From Bacillota bacterium (GTDB taxonomy: Bacteria; Bacillota; Clostridia; Acetivibrionales; Acetivibrionaceae): a stretch of 64,000 nt of DNA. Position numbers and translations under genes: made by a program. The notes beneath the pieces are model-generated. The model was not told the DNA's origin and ran no database searches. It saw nothing but the letters and a program-made list of their open reading frames with translations. Where the stretch lies: assembly GCA_023398495.1 (NCBI GenBank), contig JAEWSG010000039.1, positions 178,188 through 242,187 of the forward strand, read 5' to 3'. Numbering within the stretch: position 1 is the first letter of the stretch; each line of letters opens with the position of its first letter. Of this stretch, positions 8,627 through 18,683 are shown one piece after another.

Positions 8627-11600
8627 GTGTTTGAACTTAATAATTTTGATTCAATGAAAATTGGTTTGTCTTCTCCGGAGAAGATCAGGGAGTGGTCCAA
8701 GGGCGAAGTGAAAAAACCTGAGACAATTAACTACAGGACTTTGAAACCGGAAAGAGATGGTCTTTTTTGCGAAAGGATATTTGGTCCACAGAAGGACTGG
8801 GAGTGTCACTGTGGTAAATATAAGAGAATAAGATACAAGGGTATTGTGTGTGATCGATGTGGTGTTGAAGTAACCCGTTCAAAAGTCAGAAGAGAGAGAA
8901 TGGGGCACATTGAGCTTGCAGCTCCTGTGTCTCATATATGGTACTTTAAGGGAATACCGAGCAGAATGGGACTTTTACTGGATATGTCACCAAGAGCCTT
9001 AGAAAAGGTGTTGTATTTTGCATCCTATGTTGTAATTGATCCGGGACAGACACCTCTTTCAAAGAAGCAGATACTGTCAGAGAAGGAGTACAGGGACAGT
9101 GTTGAAAAGTTTGGGCACAAGTTCAAGGCAGGAATGGGTGCAGAGGCAGTTAAGGAGCTCCTTGCTGAAATTGATCTTGAGTCTCAATCGAGAGAGTTGA
9201 GGGCTGATCTTAATGATAGTTCAGGGCAAAAGAGAATCAGGACTATCAAAAGATTAGAAGTTGTAGAAGCTTTCAAACAGTCATCCAACAAACCGGAATG
9301 GATGATACTTGACGTAATTCCGGTAATTCCGCCAGAGTTAAGACCTATGGTTCAGTTAGATGGTGGAAGATTTGCAACCTCCGATTTAAATGATTTGTAT
9401 AGAAGGGTTATTAACAGAAATAACAGGTTAAAGAGGCTGCTAGACCTTGGAGCGCCTGACATCATTGTCAGGAATGAAAAAAGAATGCTCCAGGAGGCCG
9501 TAGATGCTCTTATAGATAACGGAAGAAGAGGTAGGCCTGTAACAGGTCCTGGAAACAGACCTTTGAAATCTCTTTCAGATATGCTTAAAGGTAAACAGGG
9601 ACGTTTCAGACAAAACCTTCTTGGAAAACGTGTTGACTATTCAGGACGTTCAGTTATCGTTGTTGGTCCTGAACTGAAAATATATCAATGCGGATTGCCT
9701 AAAGAAATGGCACTTGAGTTGTTCAAACCCTTTGTTATGAAAAAGTTGGTGAACGACGGGCTTGCTCATAATATCAAAAGTGCAAAGAGAATGGTTGAAA
9801 GAGTAAAAAATGAAGTTTGGGACGTATTGGAGGAAGTTATAAAAGAACATCCGGTATTGTTAAACCGTGCTCCAACGCTTCACAGACTTGGAATCCAGGC
9901 ATTTGAACCGGTATTGGTTGAAGGAAGAGCATTAAAACTTCATCCACTGGTTTGTACTGCATATAATGCAGACTTTGATGGAGACCAGATGGCGGTGCAC
10001 GTGCCGTTATCTGCCGAAGCACAAGCTGAGGCAAGATTCCTGATGCTTTCAGCAAACAATCTCTTAAAACCTCAGGATGGAAAACCGGTTGCAGTTCCGA
10101 CACAGGACATGGTTTTAGGAAGCTACTATATGACCATTGTCAAGGAAGGTTCCAAAGGTGAAGGAAAAGTATTCGGAAGTATGGATGAAGCTGTCATGGC
10201 TTATGAAAGTGGAGATATTACACTTCATTCTCTGGTAAAGGTTAGAGTTGAAAAAGTTATTGATGGAGAGGTTAAAAGAAAAATCATTCCATGTACAGTG
10301 GGAAGGTTGCTGTTCAATGATGGGATTCCACAGGATCTTGGTTTTGTAGACAGGTCAGATCCTGATAAGGCTTTTGATCTCGAAGTGGATTTCCTGGTTG
10401 GTAAAACCGAACTTAGGAAAATAATCGAAAAGAGCATCATTGTACATGGAATTACTGATACTGCCAAGTTGCTTGATATAATCAAGGCAAAAGGCTTCAA
10501 ATACTCAACCAGAGGTGCTGTAACAATAAGTGTTTCTGATATGGTTATTCCTGAAGTTAAGGCAAAGCATATTAAAGAGACTGAAGATAAGATTGAAAAC
10601 ATATTGAGACAGTATAAGAGAGGTCTCATATCCGACGAAGAAAGATATAACTCGGTTATAGCTTGTTGGAATGAAGCTTCGGAAATCATAACACAAGCTC
10701 TTATAAGTAACCTTGACAGATTTAATCCAGTGTACATGATGTCACAGTCAGGAGCGAGAGGTAACATTAATCAGATTAAACAGCTGGCCGGTATGAGAGG
10801 ACTCATGGCCGACACATCCGGTAAAACTATCGAGGTTCCGATTAAGGCTAACTTCCGTGAGGGTCTTAACGTTATGGAGTTCTTCATATCAACCCACGGA
10901 GCTAGAAAAGGTCTTGCCGATACAGCACTAAGAACAGCTGACTCAGGTTACTTGACAAGACGTCTTGTTGACGTTAGTCAGGATGTTATCGTAAGGGAAA
11001 TTGACTGTGGAACAAGGAAAGGTATCGAAGTTGGAGATGTCAAGGATGGTAACGAAATAATCGAGGAACTTGCAGAAAGACTTGTAGGAAGATACCCGGC
11101 TGGCAATATTATTCATCCGGAGACCGGAGAGGTTTTGGTTGCTGCCGATAAAATGATAACCGATCAGGATGCCAATACAATTGTGAAAAGCGGCATGAAG
11201 AAAGTAAAAATAAGATCGGTATTGACTTGTCACTCTGAATACGGGGTATGTGCAAAGTGTTATGGAGCAAATCTGGCAACGGCAGAAGAGTGTAACGTTG
11301 GGGAAGCTGTTGGTATTATAGCGGCCCAATCAATAGGTGAGCCTGGTACTCAGCTTACAATGAGAACCTTCCACACAGGTGGTGTTGCCGGAGACGATAT
11401 AACACAAGGTTTGCCTCGTGTAGAGGAACTTTTTGAAGCAAGGAAACCAAAAGGATTGGCTATCATATCCGAAATAAACGGAACAGTCAAGATTGTGGAA
11501 TCAAAGAAGAAGAGAGAAGTTGTTGTTACTTCTAACGAAGGTGAAGCAAAGAATTACCTGATTCCATACGGTTCAAGAATTAAAGTATTGGATGGAGATC

Positions 11601-12124
11601 TTGTTGAAGCTGGTGATGAGTTGACAGAAGGTTCTGTAAATCCACACGATATCTTGAAGATTAAAGGTATAAACGGAGTTCAGGCCTATCTCCTGCATGA
11701 AGTTCAGAGAGTTTACAGACTTCAGGGTGTTGATATCAACGACAAGCATATAGAGGTTATAGTAAGGCAGATGTTGAGAAAAGTTAAGGTGGATGATTGC
11801 GGAGATACTTCTCTGTTGCCTGGTGGACTGGTGGATGTATTCGACTTTGAAGAGGAGAATGCAAGAATTACAGCTGAAGGCAAGAGACCTGCAGTCGGTA
11901 AGCGTGCTCTGCTTGGAATAACTAAGGCATCCCTTGCTACCGAGTCCTTCCTTTCAGCCGCTTCCTTCCAGGAAACAACAAGGGTATTGACCGAAGCTGC
12001 GATTAAGGGTAAGATAGATCCGCTGGTTGGATTAAAGGAAAATGTAATTATCGGTAAGCTTATACCGGCAGGGACAGGTATGAGCAGATACAAGGATATA
12101 AGCATAAGTACAGTAACTGAATAA
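8627..12124 (+). CDS. rpoC: DNA-directed RNA polymerase subunit beta'
   Basis: A 1165-residue protein with a GTG start after GAAGGGAG. It holds the catalytic Mg-binding motif NADFDGDQMAVH (near residue 446), the N-terminal zinc-binding CHCGKYKRIRYKGIVCDRCG, and a second zinc site around CHSEYGVCAKCYG. Bridge helix and trigger loop are in the usual places, with no large insertion. It begins 17 bases after rpoB and is co-transcribed with it. Confidence 0.97.
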   Translation: MFELNNFDSMKIGLSSPEKIREWSKGEVKKPETINYRTLKPERDGLFCERIFGPQKDWECHCGKYKRIRYKGIVCDRCGVEVTRSKVRRERMGHIELAAPVSHIWYFKGIPSRMGLLLDMSPRALEKVLYFASYVVIDPGQTPLSKKQILSEKEYRDSVEKFGHKFKAGMGAEAVKELLAEIDLESQSRELRADLNDSSGQKRIRTIKRLEVVEAFKQSSNKPEWMILDVIPVIPPELRPMVQLDGGRFATSDLNDLYRRVINRNNRLKRLLDLGAPDIIVRNEKRMLQEAVDALIDNGRRGRPVTGPGNRPLKSLSDMLKGKQGRFRQNLLGKRVDYSGRSVIVVGPELKIYQCGLPKEMALELFKPFVMKKLVNDGLAHNIKSAKRMVERVKNEVWDVLEEVIKEHPVLLNRAPTLHRLGIQAFEPVLVEGRALKLHPLVCTAYNADFDGDQMAVHVPLSAEAQAEARFLMLSANNLLKPQDGKPVAVPTQDMVLGSYYMTIVKEGSKGEGKVFGSMDEAVMAYESGDITLHSLVKVRVEKVIDGEVKRKIIPCTVGRLLFNDGIPQDLGFVDRSDPDKAFDLEVDFLVGKTELRKIIEKSIIVHGITDTAKLLDIIKAKGFKYSTRGAVTISVSDMVIPEVKAKHIKETEDKIENILRQYKRGLISDEERYNSVIACWNEASEIITQALISNLDRFNPVYMMSQSGARGNINQIKQLAGMRGLMADTSGKTIEVPIKANFREGLNVMEFFISTHGARKGLADTALRTADSGYLTRRLVDVSQDVIVREIDCGTRKGIEVGDVKDGNEIIEELAERLVGRYPAGNIIHPETGEVLVAADKMITDQDANTIVKSGMKKVKIRSVLTCHSEYGVCAKCYGANLATAEECNVGEAVGIIAAQSIGEPGTQLTMRTFHTGGVAGDDITQGLPRVEELFEARKPKGLAIISEINGTVKIVESKKKREVVVTSNEGEAKNYLIPYGSRIKVLDGDLVEAGDELTEGSVNPHDILKIKGINGVQAYLLHEVQRVYRLQGVDINDKHIEVIVRQMLRKVKVDDCGDTSLLPGGLVDVFDFEEENARITAEGKRPAVGKRALLGITKASLATESFLSAASFQETTRVLTEAAIKGKIDPLVGLKENVIIGKLIPAGTGMSRYKDISISTVTE

Positions 12125-12181
12125 AAATGGTTTGTCCTTAGAAAAGCTTCTTTAGGATAGTCCAATGTTTATATTACTAAT

Positions 12182-12217
12182 AAGCCTACCGGTTTTCGGT
12201 GGGCTTTTATTTTTTGA
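12182..12217 (+). terminator. Terminator after rpoC
   Basis: AAGCCTACCG pairs with CGGTGGGCTT around a short T-rich loop and is followed by TTATTTTTT. It ends the rpoBC unit and marks the boundary with the accessory island downstream. Confidence 0.85.
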
Positions 12218-12238
12218 TAGATAAGGAAATTTGTTGAA

Positions 12239-12267
12239 TTGATTTCGTGATATATATAGCTTAATAA
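12239..12267 (+). promoter_or_regulatory. Possible promoter of the injection-system island
   Basis: TTGATT and TAATAA are 17 bases apart, about 135 bases upstream of the first spike gene and after the rpoC terminator. The -10 is poor, and the AT richness makes chance matches likely. Offered only because a promoter is needed in this gap. Confidence 0.25.
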
Positions 12268-12402
12268 ATTAATATAATCTATGTAAACACGATTTTTGTG
12301 TTTTCATATTGACCTAAATGTGATAAAATATAGCTTGATTAGATGGAAAATATTAGTGATGCGGAAATAATGTTAAACTCGTAGGAATTAGGGGGGGATA
12401 GT

Positions 12403-13815
12403 ATGTCTGAAATTGTAATGCCAGGGCATAATATAAAGGTATTACCGTATAATATTTGTCCTAATGAATTAGCAATTGTAAAGAGTATTAATGATCATGC
12501 ACGTGTTAGAGTTGTGGCAGTTCTTCCAGAAGGTGAGAAAGATAAATATGTAAATATGACAAAAGCTAATACGGATATAGAGATAAAGTATGAGGATGAT
12601 TCTGGTGTGACACAACTGTTTAAAGGTCTTGTTACAGATATTGAGGTTAAAGCTGTAAGAGGAATATACTACGTTACAATTGATGGTATATCCAATACGT
12701 TTAATCTCGATTTGAAGATTAAAAGACGTTCCTTTCAGAATAAAGACATGACTTACACATCCTTGATAAAAGAAGTCATAAAAGACTACTCGGGTGCAGA
12801 TTATATAGATATTGCAGCAAAAAGTAAAACAACGGAAAAGTTTATAATACAGTATGACGAAACAGATTGGCAATTCTTAAAACGTATGGCATCTCATTTT
12901 AACACAGGACTTATAGCTGATACCAGTTCAGATAAACCTAAATTTTGGTTTGGTATTCCGCAAGGTGGTGCAAAGGGAAATATTGAACAGTTTAATTACA
13001 GCGTTAGCAAAAGAATAGGTGATTTTAGATTTTCTTCTGAAAACTATATTGAGGGAATAGATGAAAAAGATTTTACATATTTCAAAGTTGAGACCGATGC
13101 AATACTTAGTATTGGTGATTCTGTTTCTTTTCTAAACAAGAATCTTTTTGTTTTTCAATCAATTGCTAAACTGGAAGATGGTATTCTTGTTCATGAGTAT
13201 TTATTTACTCAAGAAAAGGGTATGAGTCAGGATATTATTCATAATGAAAAAGTAAAAGGAGCTTCAGTAGAGGGTAAAGTACTGGAAATAAAGGAAGACA
13301 ATATCAGGGTTCACCTTGAAATCGATGAAGACCAGAAGAAGGAAGAAGCGTTTTGGTTTCCCTATTCTACATATTACACAACAGAAGGACAAACAGGGTG
13401 GTATTGCATGCCAGAACTTGATGATCGTGTGAAACTTTACTTTCCTACCAATAAGGAAGAGGAAGGTGTTATAACGAATTCAATAAGGAGAAGGACACAG
13501 GGTGGGGATTATATAACCGATCCCGATGTGAAGTACTTCAGGACCAAGTTTGGAAAAGAATTGATGTTTAATAAAGATGAGATAATGATAACTGGTAAAG
13601 ATGATGAAGTATTGATTCGTTTAGTTGAAGGAGAAGGAATTGAGATATATAGCTTTAAAGATATAAAGATAGTAGCGGATAAGGGATTATTTATAGAATC
13701 TAAAGCAAATATTAAGATAAGTGCAGGAAGTACGATTAGTGTGTCATGTAAGGACAGCTTGATCGAGATGAATGGTGTAACAACAATAAAAGGCTCTCAG
13801 GTGAGAACTAACTAA
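12403..13815 (+). CDS. gpD/VgrG-like spike protein (first copy)
   Basis: 470 residues. VgrG/gp27-gp5-like trimers form the hub and spike of contractile injection machines. The N-terminal ~250 residues resemble the phage late-control D (gp27-like) hub, including FKGLVTDIEVKAVRGIYYV and YDETDWQFLKRMASHFNTG. A gp5-like OB-fold segment follows, including WFPYST and GWYCMPELDDRVKLYFP (residues about 320-350). The C-terminal ~50 residues are short alternating beta repeats ending in MNGVTTIKGSQV, as in a spike needle. A close paralogue lies at 36910-38328. There is no C-terminal effector extension. The ATG follows a strikingly G-rich GGGGGGGA ribosome binding site. Confidence 0.8.
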   Translation: MSEIVMPGHNIKVLPYNICPNELAIVKSINDHARVRVVAVLPEGEKDKYVNMTKANTDIEIKYEDDSGVTQLFKGLVTDIEVKAVRGIYYVTIDGISNTFNLDLKIKRRSFQNKDMTYTSLIKEVIKDYSGADYIDIAAKSKTTEKFIIQYDETDWQFLKRMASHFNTGLIADTSSDKPKFWFGIPQGGAKGNIEQFNYSVSKRIGDFRFSSENYIEGIDEKDFTYFKVETDAILSIGDSVSFLNKNLFVFQSIAKLEDGILVHEYLFTQEKGMSQDIIHNEKVKGASVEGKVLEIKEDNIRVHLEIDEDQKKEEAFWFPYSTYYTTEGQTGWYCMPELDDRVKLYFPTNKEEEGVITNSIRRRTQGGDYITDPDVKYFRTKFGKELMFNKDEIMITGKDDEVLIRLVEGEGIEIYSFKDIKIVADKGLFIESKANIKISAGSTISVSCKDSLIEMNGVTTIKGSQVRTN

Positions 13816-13924
13816 TGTTTTGTCATAGGTTAAATTCAGGGTATGAAAGTTTTAGAAAGTATATTTGAACATTACAAGTACGAGTGATTTGTAGTGTTTA
13901 AATATATCAGGCAAAGGAGTAAAT

Positions 13925-15199
13925 ATGAAAGAACTGATACTTGAGAAGTTAAGCAAAATGGAAGATCTTGAGCAACGAAAAATACTTAAAGATATTATGT
14001 CCAGTTTGTTTGTTAATCTTATAGATTACCAGGAGAATGAGTCTAAGGGCCTTGTAGAAAGGATATTTTCTGAAGTTGAAGATACGGAGAAAAAGTATGA
14101 TGTTTATATAACGGTATGCCATAAGAATGATTTTGACCCGGTAAGTGAGTTTTTGTTTCCTTTTTTTGATGAAGATGTTTTAGAGAAAAAAATAGATATG
14201 AAAGAGCTTGTAAAATGCATTTTTAATAAGGAAAGGTTGAAACTTTTTACTGTTTTTATGAAATGCGATTACAAGAAGATATGCAAGGTAAATCAAAATA
14301 AGAGGTATAAAGGTACGATTATTACTGCATTTGGGAGATATCCCATAACAGTAAGACTAGTAAAAAGCGAAGCATATACAGATCAGATTAAGAAACTTTA
14401 TGACATTTATCAAAAAAACGAAATTCCATGGAGGACGATAAATAATCCTTATACTAACAAGTTTTTTGATGTTTTTCTTGATGGTTGCGATGTGTCGCTA
14501 GATGAAAATGAAGAAATAAAGGAGATAGTATTTGATCTTGAGGAATACGAAGAGCATAAGATGATAGATATTGTTCCTTTATGGAACATTAGGAGACATT
14601 TGTTAAAAGCTGACGGCTTCCCTATGCCTACAATAGATAGACTTAATTTTGAGCATATTATTTCAGTTGAAAAGCTAGGAAGTGAAAACGGATACCTAGT
14701 TGAAGAAAATGATCATGTTTTTAGTTATGTAAAACGTTCTGACGGAGAATTAAGTATTGTCTCGCCTGAAGAAAAAGCTGGTGCCTGGCACATTTTGCAA
14801 ATTTCGCAAAAAAAGGATGATACATTAAAGAACAGCAAACATGAAGTTGCAAGTAATAGCAAAAAGGAAAGCTTTATAAATAAGTTTGCCAACAGACAGT
14901 CCTATGTAATTAGAACAAAGGGTGAGATAACTAGGATAATCAATTCCTTTGGATATTCAAAGTACTTTGAAATGGAGGATATTGAGATAAGGTCTTTTTC
15001 AGATGCCAACGGGCAAACCTATGATATGAACTTTTTTATTACTGATGACATAAGAGTTGGTAATGACAAAAAGGTTATGGTCATAAAATTCAAAAGAAAT
15101 GCTGGAGAAACCTTTATTACTAATGATTTGTTAAGTTTCGTTGTATCTGAGGTCCAGATGTATTTCCCTGAATATAAATGTGAAGGAGTATTGATATGA
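13925..15199 (+). CDS. Probable baseplate component of the injection system (unidentified family)
   Basis: 424 residues, no signal peptide or membrane helix. The protein is acidic and helical at the N-terminus, and has a charged, probably disordered linker at about residues 296-318 (KKDDTLKNSKHEVASNSKKE). I do not recognise the family from motifs. Position between a VgrG-like spike and another soluble protein, and its 4-base ATGA overlap with that next gene, suggest two subunits made in fixed ratio. A wedge or baseplate role (TssF/G/K-like) is the simplest reading, but this is inference from context. Confidence 0.45.
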   Translation: MKELILEKLSKMEDLEQRKILKDIMSSLFVNLIDYQENESKGLVERIFSEVEDTEKKYDVYITVCHKNDFDPVSEFLFPFFDEDVLEKKIDMKELVKCIFNKERLKLFTVFMKCDYKKICKVNQNKRYKGTIITAFGRYPITVRLVKSEAYTDQIKKLYDIYQKNEIPWRTINNPYTNKFFDVFLDGCDVSLDENEEIKEIVFDLEEYEEHKMIDIVPLWNIRRHLLKADGFPMPTIDRLNFEHIISVEKLGSENGYLVEENDHVFSYVKRSDGELSIVSPEEKAGAWHILQISQKKDDTLKNSKHEVASNSKKESFINKFANRQSYVIRTKGEITRIINSFGYSKYFEMEDIEIRSFSDANGQTYDMNFFITDDIRVGNDKKVMVIKFKRNAGETFITNDLLSFVVSEVQMYFPEYKCEGVLI

Positions 15200-15885
15200 A
15201 TTATGTTCGGGATATAATAATTAACCTCAGACAGAAAGGCAGGAAGGAAAAAAAACTAAAATTCCTTGTTGCAAAAAGCTATTCTCCCTATATGGAGGTC
15301 AGTGATGCATGCATTAATTTTGATGAGGTTGAAGAAGAAATAGAAGTAAATCCTTATTACAGGTATTTTGAAATCTTTAAAGATTTGTTTAATATAAACA
15401 ACGATGAAGATGTTGAACTTAGAGAGACGTTTTTTGATATTGTTATGCATTTTATAGCTAATATTGATGCAATGAGTGGAATGACCAGAAGAGAATTCTA
15501 TTTAAGGTTTGTTATTGATGATATTTCAAATGGAATTCTTGGAGAGAGGATAAAGGAGAAATTTGGGATTTTTAGTTATAATGAAAAAATAATTATAGCT
15601 GAAAACCTGATAAAAATGTATAAAACAGGACAGACGTTGTATTTGCTAAAGGATACTGTAAGGAGGATTTTTGTAAATACAACAATTTATGCAAATTATG
15701 AGACTAGTGATGAACTGCTTTTTTACATACCCTATGTTATGAGCGAAATGAATGAAGCAAAGATGAGCTTTATTGAGGAATTCTTTTTACCTATAAGGTT
15801 CAGAACGGAAATGTATTGGGAAGATCATTTTGGTGTGATTGGATCAGATAAGACTATGAAAATAGATAGTATAGCTATCTACTAA
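15196..15885 (+). CDS. Probable baseplate partner protein (unidentified family)
   Basis: 229 residues, soluble. Its ATG overlaps the stop of the preceding gene by four bases, so translation is probably coupled. Helix-rich middle (FFDIVMHFIANIDAMSGMTRREFYLRFV). The sequence LFYIPYVMSEMNEAKMSFIEEFFLPIRF lies near the C-terminus. No catalytic motif is visible. I infer a structural role with the upstream protein. A repeat element and the Hsp70-like gene follow. Confidence 0.4.
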   Translation: MNYVRDIIINLRQKGRKEKKLKFLVAKSYSPYMEVSDACINFDEVEEEIEVNPYYRYFEIFKDLFNINNDEDVELRETFFDIVMHFIANIDAMSGMTRREFYLRFVIDDISNGILGERIKEKFGIFSYNEKIIIAENLIKMYKTGQTLYLLKDTVRRIFVNTTIYANYETSDELLFYIPYVMSEMNEAKMSFIEEFFLPIRFRTEMYWEDHFGVIGSDKTMKIDSIAIY

Positions 15886-15914
15886 GCTAAGTCTAAAGTA
15901 TAAGTTCTAAATAA

Positions 15915-15982
15915 GATAACGAAAAATTTGATTTAATAATGTTTTCAAAATATGACAATTGGATGTTGTTTTTTCGTTTATC
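15915..15982 (+). repeat. Palindromic intergenic repeat, copy 1
   Basis: About 68 bases with imperfect inverted ends (GATAACGAAAAA at the left, TTTTTTCGTTTATC at the right) and a central core resembling AATTTGATTTAATAATG. Related copies occur at 34582-34652 (same orientation), 31246-31312 (opposite orientation) and 27730-27775 (partial). It sits directly upstream of the Hsp70-like gene. Confidence 0.75.
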
Positions 15983-16014
15983 TCTAGGGAATTTGGTAAA
16001 GGAGAGTAATTAAA

Positions 16015-18660
16015 ATGCCTTCATATAAAATTTTTCAGAAGGAAGAAACAGTTGGAAGCGGTATAAGACTTTATACAAGATCAGAACTTGAAGAAATGAC
16101 AACCATTAACCTCACAAAAATCTGTCACGAACAGAAGATTGTTCAGGGAGTTATAGTTGATAGACTTGATAGGGAAGGTCTTATTAAGATTATTTTGAAG
16201 TATAGAAGTGCTGAAGAAAATTTACTTATAAGAGAATACAATGAAAATGGCTTTGATAATGTAAATGAACTGCTAAAGAAAAGTCTTTTTAACAAACTTT
16301 TAGGTGAAGAGAAGATAAAAATACCTGCAAAAATTACTTTATATACGGAAATAGGTTTAAAGAAAGAAGATATGTATAAGGTTGAGATGGACAGTGATAT
16401 TCAGGATTCCAATGTCTTACTTGTAAATGAAAACAATAGCTTGTGTGGAATATTCAATCTCATTAAGGATGCAAACAAAGAAAACTCATACTATCTTGTT
16501 TCGGAAAAAAATCTTCGTATTGAGAAGTCAAATAATAGAAATTACAGCTTCTTGTTTTTTAAAAAAACTGAATCAGAGTATTTATTTAAGTCGTATTATT
16601 CCGATAGGCCACTGCCACCAATGAATTTACAATGCTTTAGGGTTCCTGTAACAGACCTCGAAATTAAAGATTTAGAGGATACCGACACCATATTAGCTAT
16701 TGATTTCGGTACATCAAATACATCTGCAGGTGCTTACTTGAGCAATAGTTATGTAAAATCACCTTGTTATAACGACATTTTAAATGAAAGAATCAAGCTC
16801 AATGAAATAAACATTGTGAAGTTCTTAGATGTGACTAAAAAGGAAGACAGATGGATTGAAATCCTTCCAACAGTAGTATATGTATTGGACTGTTCAAAGC
16901 CTGACGATATTAAATACTGTTTTGGATATGAAGCAAAAAAAATCATGATAAAAAATGATTATACAGGAAATGCAAGTGTTTTTCAGGGTATAAAGAGATG
17001 GGTAAACAGTTATTCAAAAACAGAGGAGATATACGATGAAAATGGCAATGTTGCCTATGTTAAAAGAGGAGAAATAATCAGAGCATACATTAAGCATGTT
17101 ATACAGACTTCAGAGCATCAGTTTAAGTGCAGGATAAATAATATTCATGTATCTAGTCCGGTAAAGATGAAGCAGCAGTTTATTGATATGTTTCAGGAGA
17201 TAATTCCGGAATATCATATTGAGATGGAAGATGCTCTTGATGAAGGGATATCTGTCCTATACAATACCATAGCAGACCAGATAGAAAAGAACAGGTTCGT
17301 TGACGGTAAGGAATACAAGGCATTGATAATTGATTGTGGCGGAGGAACTACCGATTTGTCCTCATGTGTATTCAAGATTGAGGAGGGTTATATTTCCTAT
17401 AAGATTGACATCAGTACTACATATGAAAATGGTGATACAAATTTTGGAGGTAACAACATAACCTACAGAATATTGCAGTTTATGAAGATTTTGTTTGCTA
17501 ATTACTATAAGAACAAGAAAGAAACTATAGGAATTGACGAAGTCATAGACATACCAAGTGAAGATATATTCAGATATGTTGATGACATGGGGATCAGTAA
17601 AATATATGAGAACTTTGAAAGCTGCTATCAGGAAGCGGAATTGATTATTCCAACCAGGTTCAAGGAATATGAAAACAGGGTGAGAGAAGATTATAAAAGG
17701 GTTAAAAATAATTATTATTTCTTATGGGAAATTGCTGATAATATGAAAAAGGAGTTCTTCCGGAAGACAAATATATTGAGGAACAAATTTGATTCCTCAA
17801 AAATTGATGAACAAGAGAGCGACCTTCACATTACAACCCTTAACAAATGGTCATTGTCAGTCTTAGACGATGGAAGATTTAAAAATATTTACGAGTTTCC
17901 GAGCGTAGTGTTTAACATAAAAGAGATTAACAAGCTTATAAAAGCGGATATTTATGAAGTTGTGAGGAAATTTCTTGAGGGTATTTATCAGAGCGGAAAG
18001 CTTCATGATTACTCTATAATCAAATTAACGGGTCAATCTTGTAGAATAGATATTTTCAAGGAAGCATTGAAGGAGTTTGTTCCTGGAAGAAGTATTGAAT
18101 TCAAGCAAAAAAGAGAGGATGATGAGGGAGTACCGGATTTGAAACTTGCATGTCTTAAAGGTGTGCTTCGTTATCTGACTTCTAAAAAGGTAGGGGATAT
18201 TGAAGCTGCTATAAGTAACGATATGCCAATAATACCATATTCAGTATCAGCCTTTACTTTCAATAAACAGGAAAAAGTACTCATATGCAGCCTTGAGAGA
18301 ATGAATCAAGCGAAAGGTTTCATATCAAGACCGATTGGTGTACGTGAAATAGAATTTTATTTAAAGAGTATGGAAGGTGATTTAAGACAGACTTATGTTT
18401 ACAAAAATGACTTTAACGACTACAAAGAAATATTGCCAGAGGATATAACCCATGAATATTCAGGGAAGATATTTCAGGAAGACACAGATACTATAAGGAA
18501 TGGTGAAGTAAGATTTTTTCTCTATGCACATGATGTGAATTGGGGATTTCATGTGGTGCCGATAGCAAGAAATGAAGAACATCTATTTATCGGGAAAAAG
18601 AGATTCTTTGCCTTCGAAAATGACTTGTCCGAGCTTGATTTTTTTGATGGATTGAAATAA
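16015..18660 (+). CDS. Hsp70/actin-fold ATPase of the injection locus
   Basis: 881 residues, larger and more divergent than DnaK. The ATPase core starts near residue 227 with the phosphate-1 motif AIDFGTSNTSAG. The phosphate-2 motif IIDCGGGTTDLSS is at about 437-449 and an adenosine-type motif KLTGQSCRIDIF is near 669. About 220 residues precede the core. They include a helical LTKICHEQKIVQGVIVDRLD segment reminiscent of small SAP-like domains, but this is uncertain. The C-terminus lacks an obvious DnaK substrate-binding domain. A J-domain gene in the same island (32025) is a possible partner. I propose a chaperone role in assembling or recycling the machine. Confidence 0.75.
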   Translation: MPSYKIFQKEETVGSGIRLYTRSELEEMTTINLTKICHEQKIVQGVIVDRLDREGLIKIILKYRSAEENLLIREYNENGFDNVNELLKKSLFNKLLGEEKIKIPAKITLYTEIGLKKEDMYKVEMDSDIQDSNVLLVNENNSLCGIFNLIKDANKENSYYLVSEKNLRIEKSNNRNYSFLFFKKTESEYLFKSYYSDRPLPPMNLQCFRVPVTDLEIKDLEDTDTILAIDFGTSNTSAGAYLSNSYVKSPCYNDILNERIKLNEINIVKFLDVTKKEDRWIEILPTVVYVLDCSKPDDIKYCFGYEAKKIMIKNDYTGNASVFQGIKRWVNSYSKTEEIYDENGNVAYVKRGEIIRAYIKHVIQTSEHQFKCRINNIHVSSPVKMKQQFIDMFQEIIPEYHIEMEDALDEGISVLYNTIADQIEKNRFVDGKEYKALIIDCGGGTTDLSSCVFKIEEGYISYKIDISTTYENGDTNFGGNNITYRILQFMKILFANYYKNKKETIGIDEVIDIPSEDIFRYVDDMGISKIYENFESCYQEAELIIPTRFKEYENRVREDYKRVKNNYYFLWEIADNMKKEFFRKTNILRNKFDSSKIDEQESDLHITTLNKWSLSVLDDGRFKNIYEFPSVVFNIKEINKLIKADIYEVVRKFLEGIYQSGKLHDYSIIKLTGQSCRIDIFKEALKEFVPGRSIEFKQKREDDEGVPDLKLACLKGVLRYLTSKKVGDIEAAISNDMPIIPYSVSAFTFNKQEKVLICSLERMNQAKGFISRPIGVREIEFYLKSMEGDLRQTYVYKNDFNDYKEILPEDITHEYSGKIFQEDTDTIRNGEVRFFLYAHDVNWGFHVVPIARNEEHLFIGKKRFFAFENDLSELDFFDGLK

Positions 18661-18683
18661 GAATGGTTTTGGGAGGAGTAAAA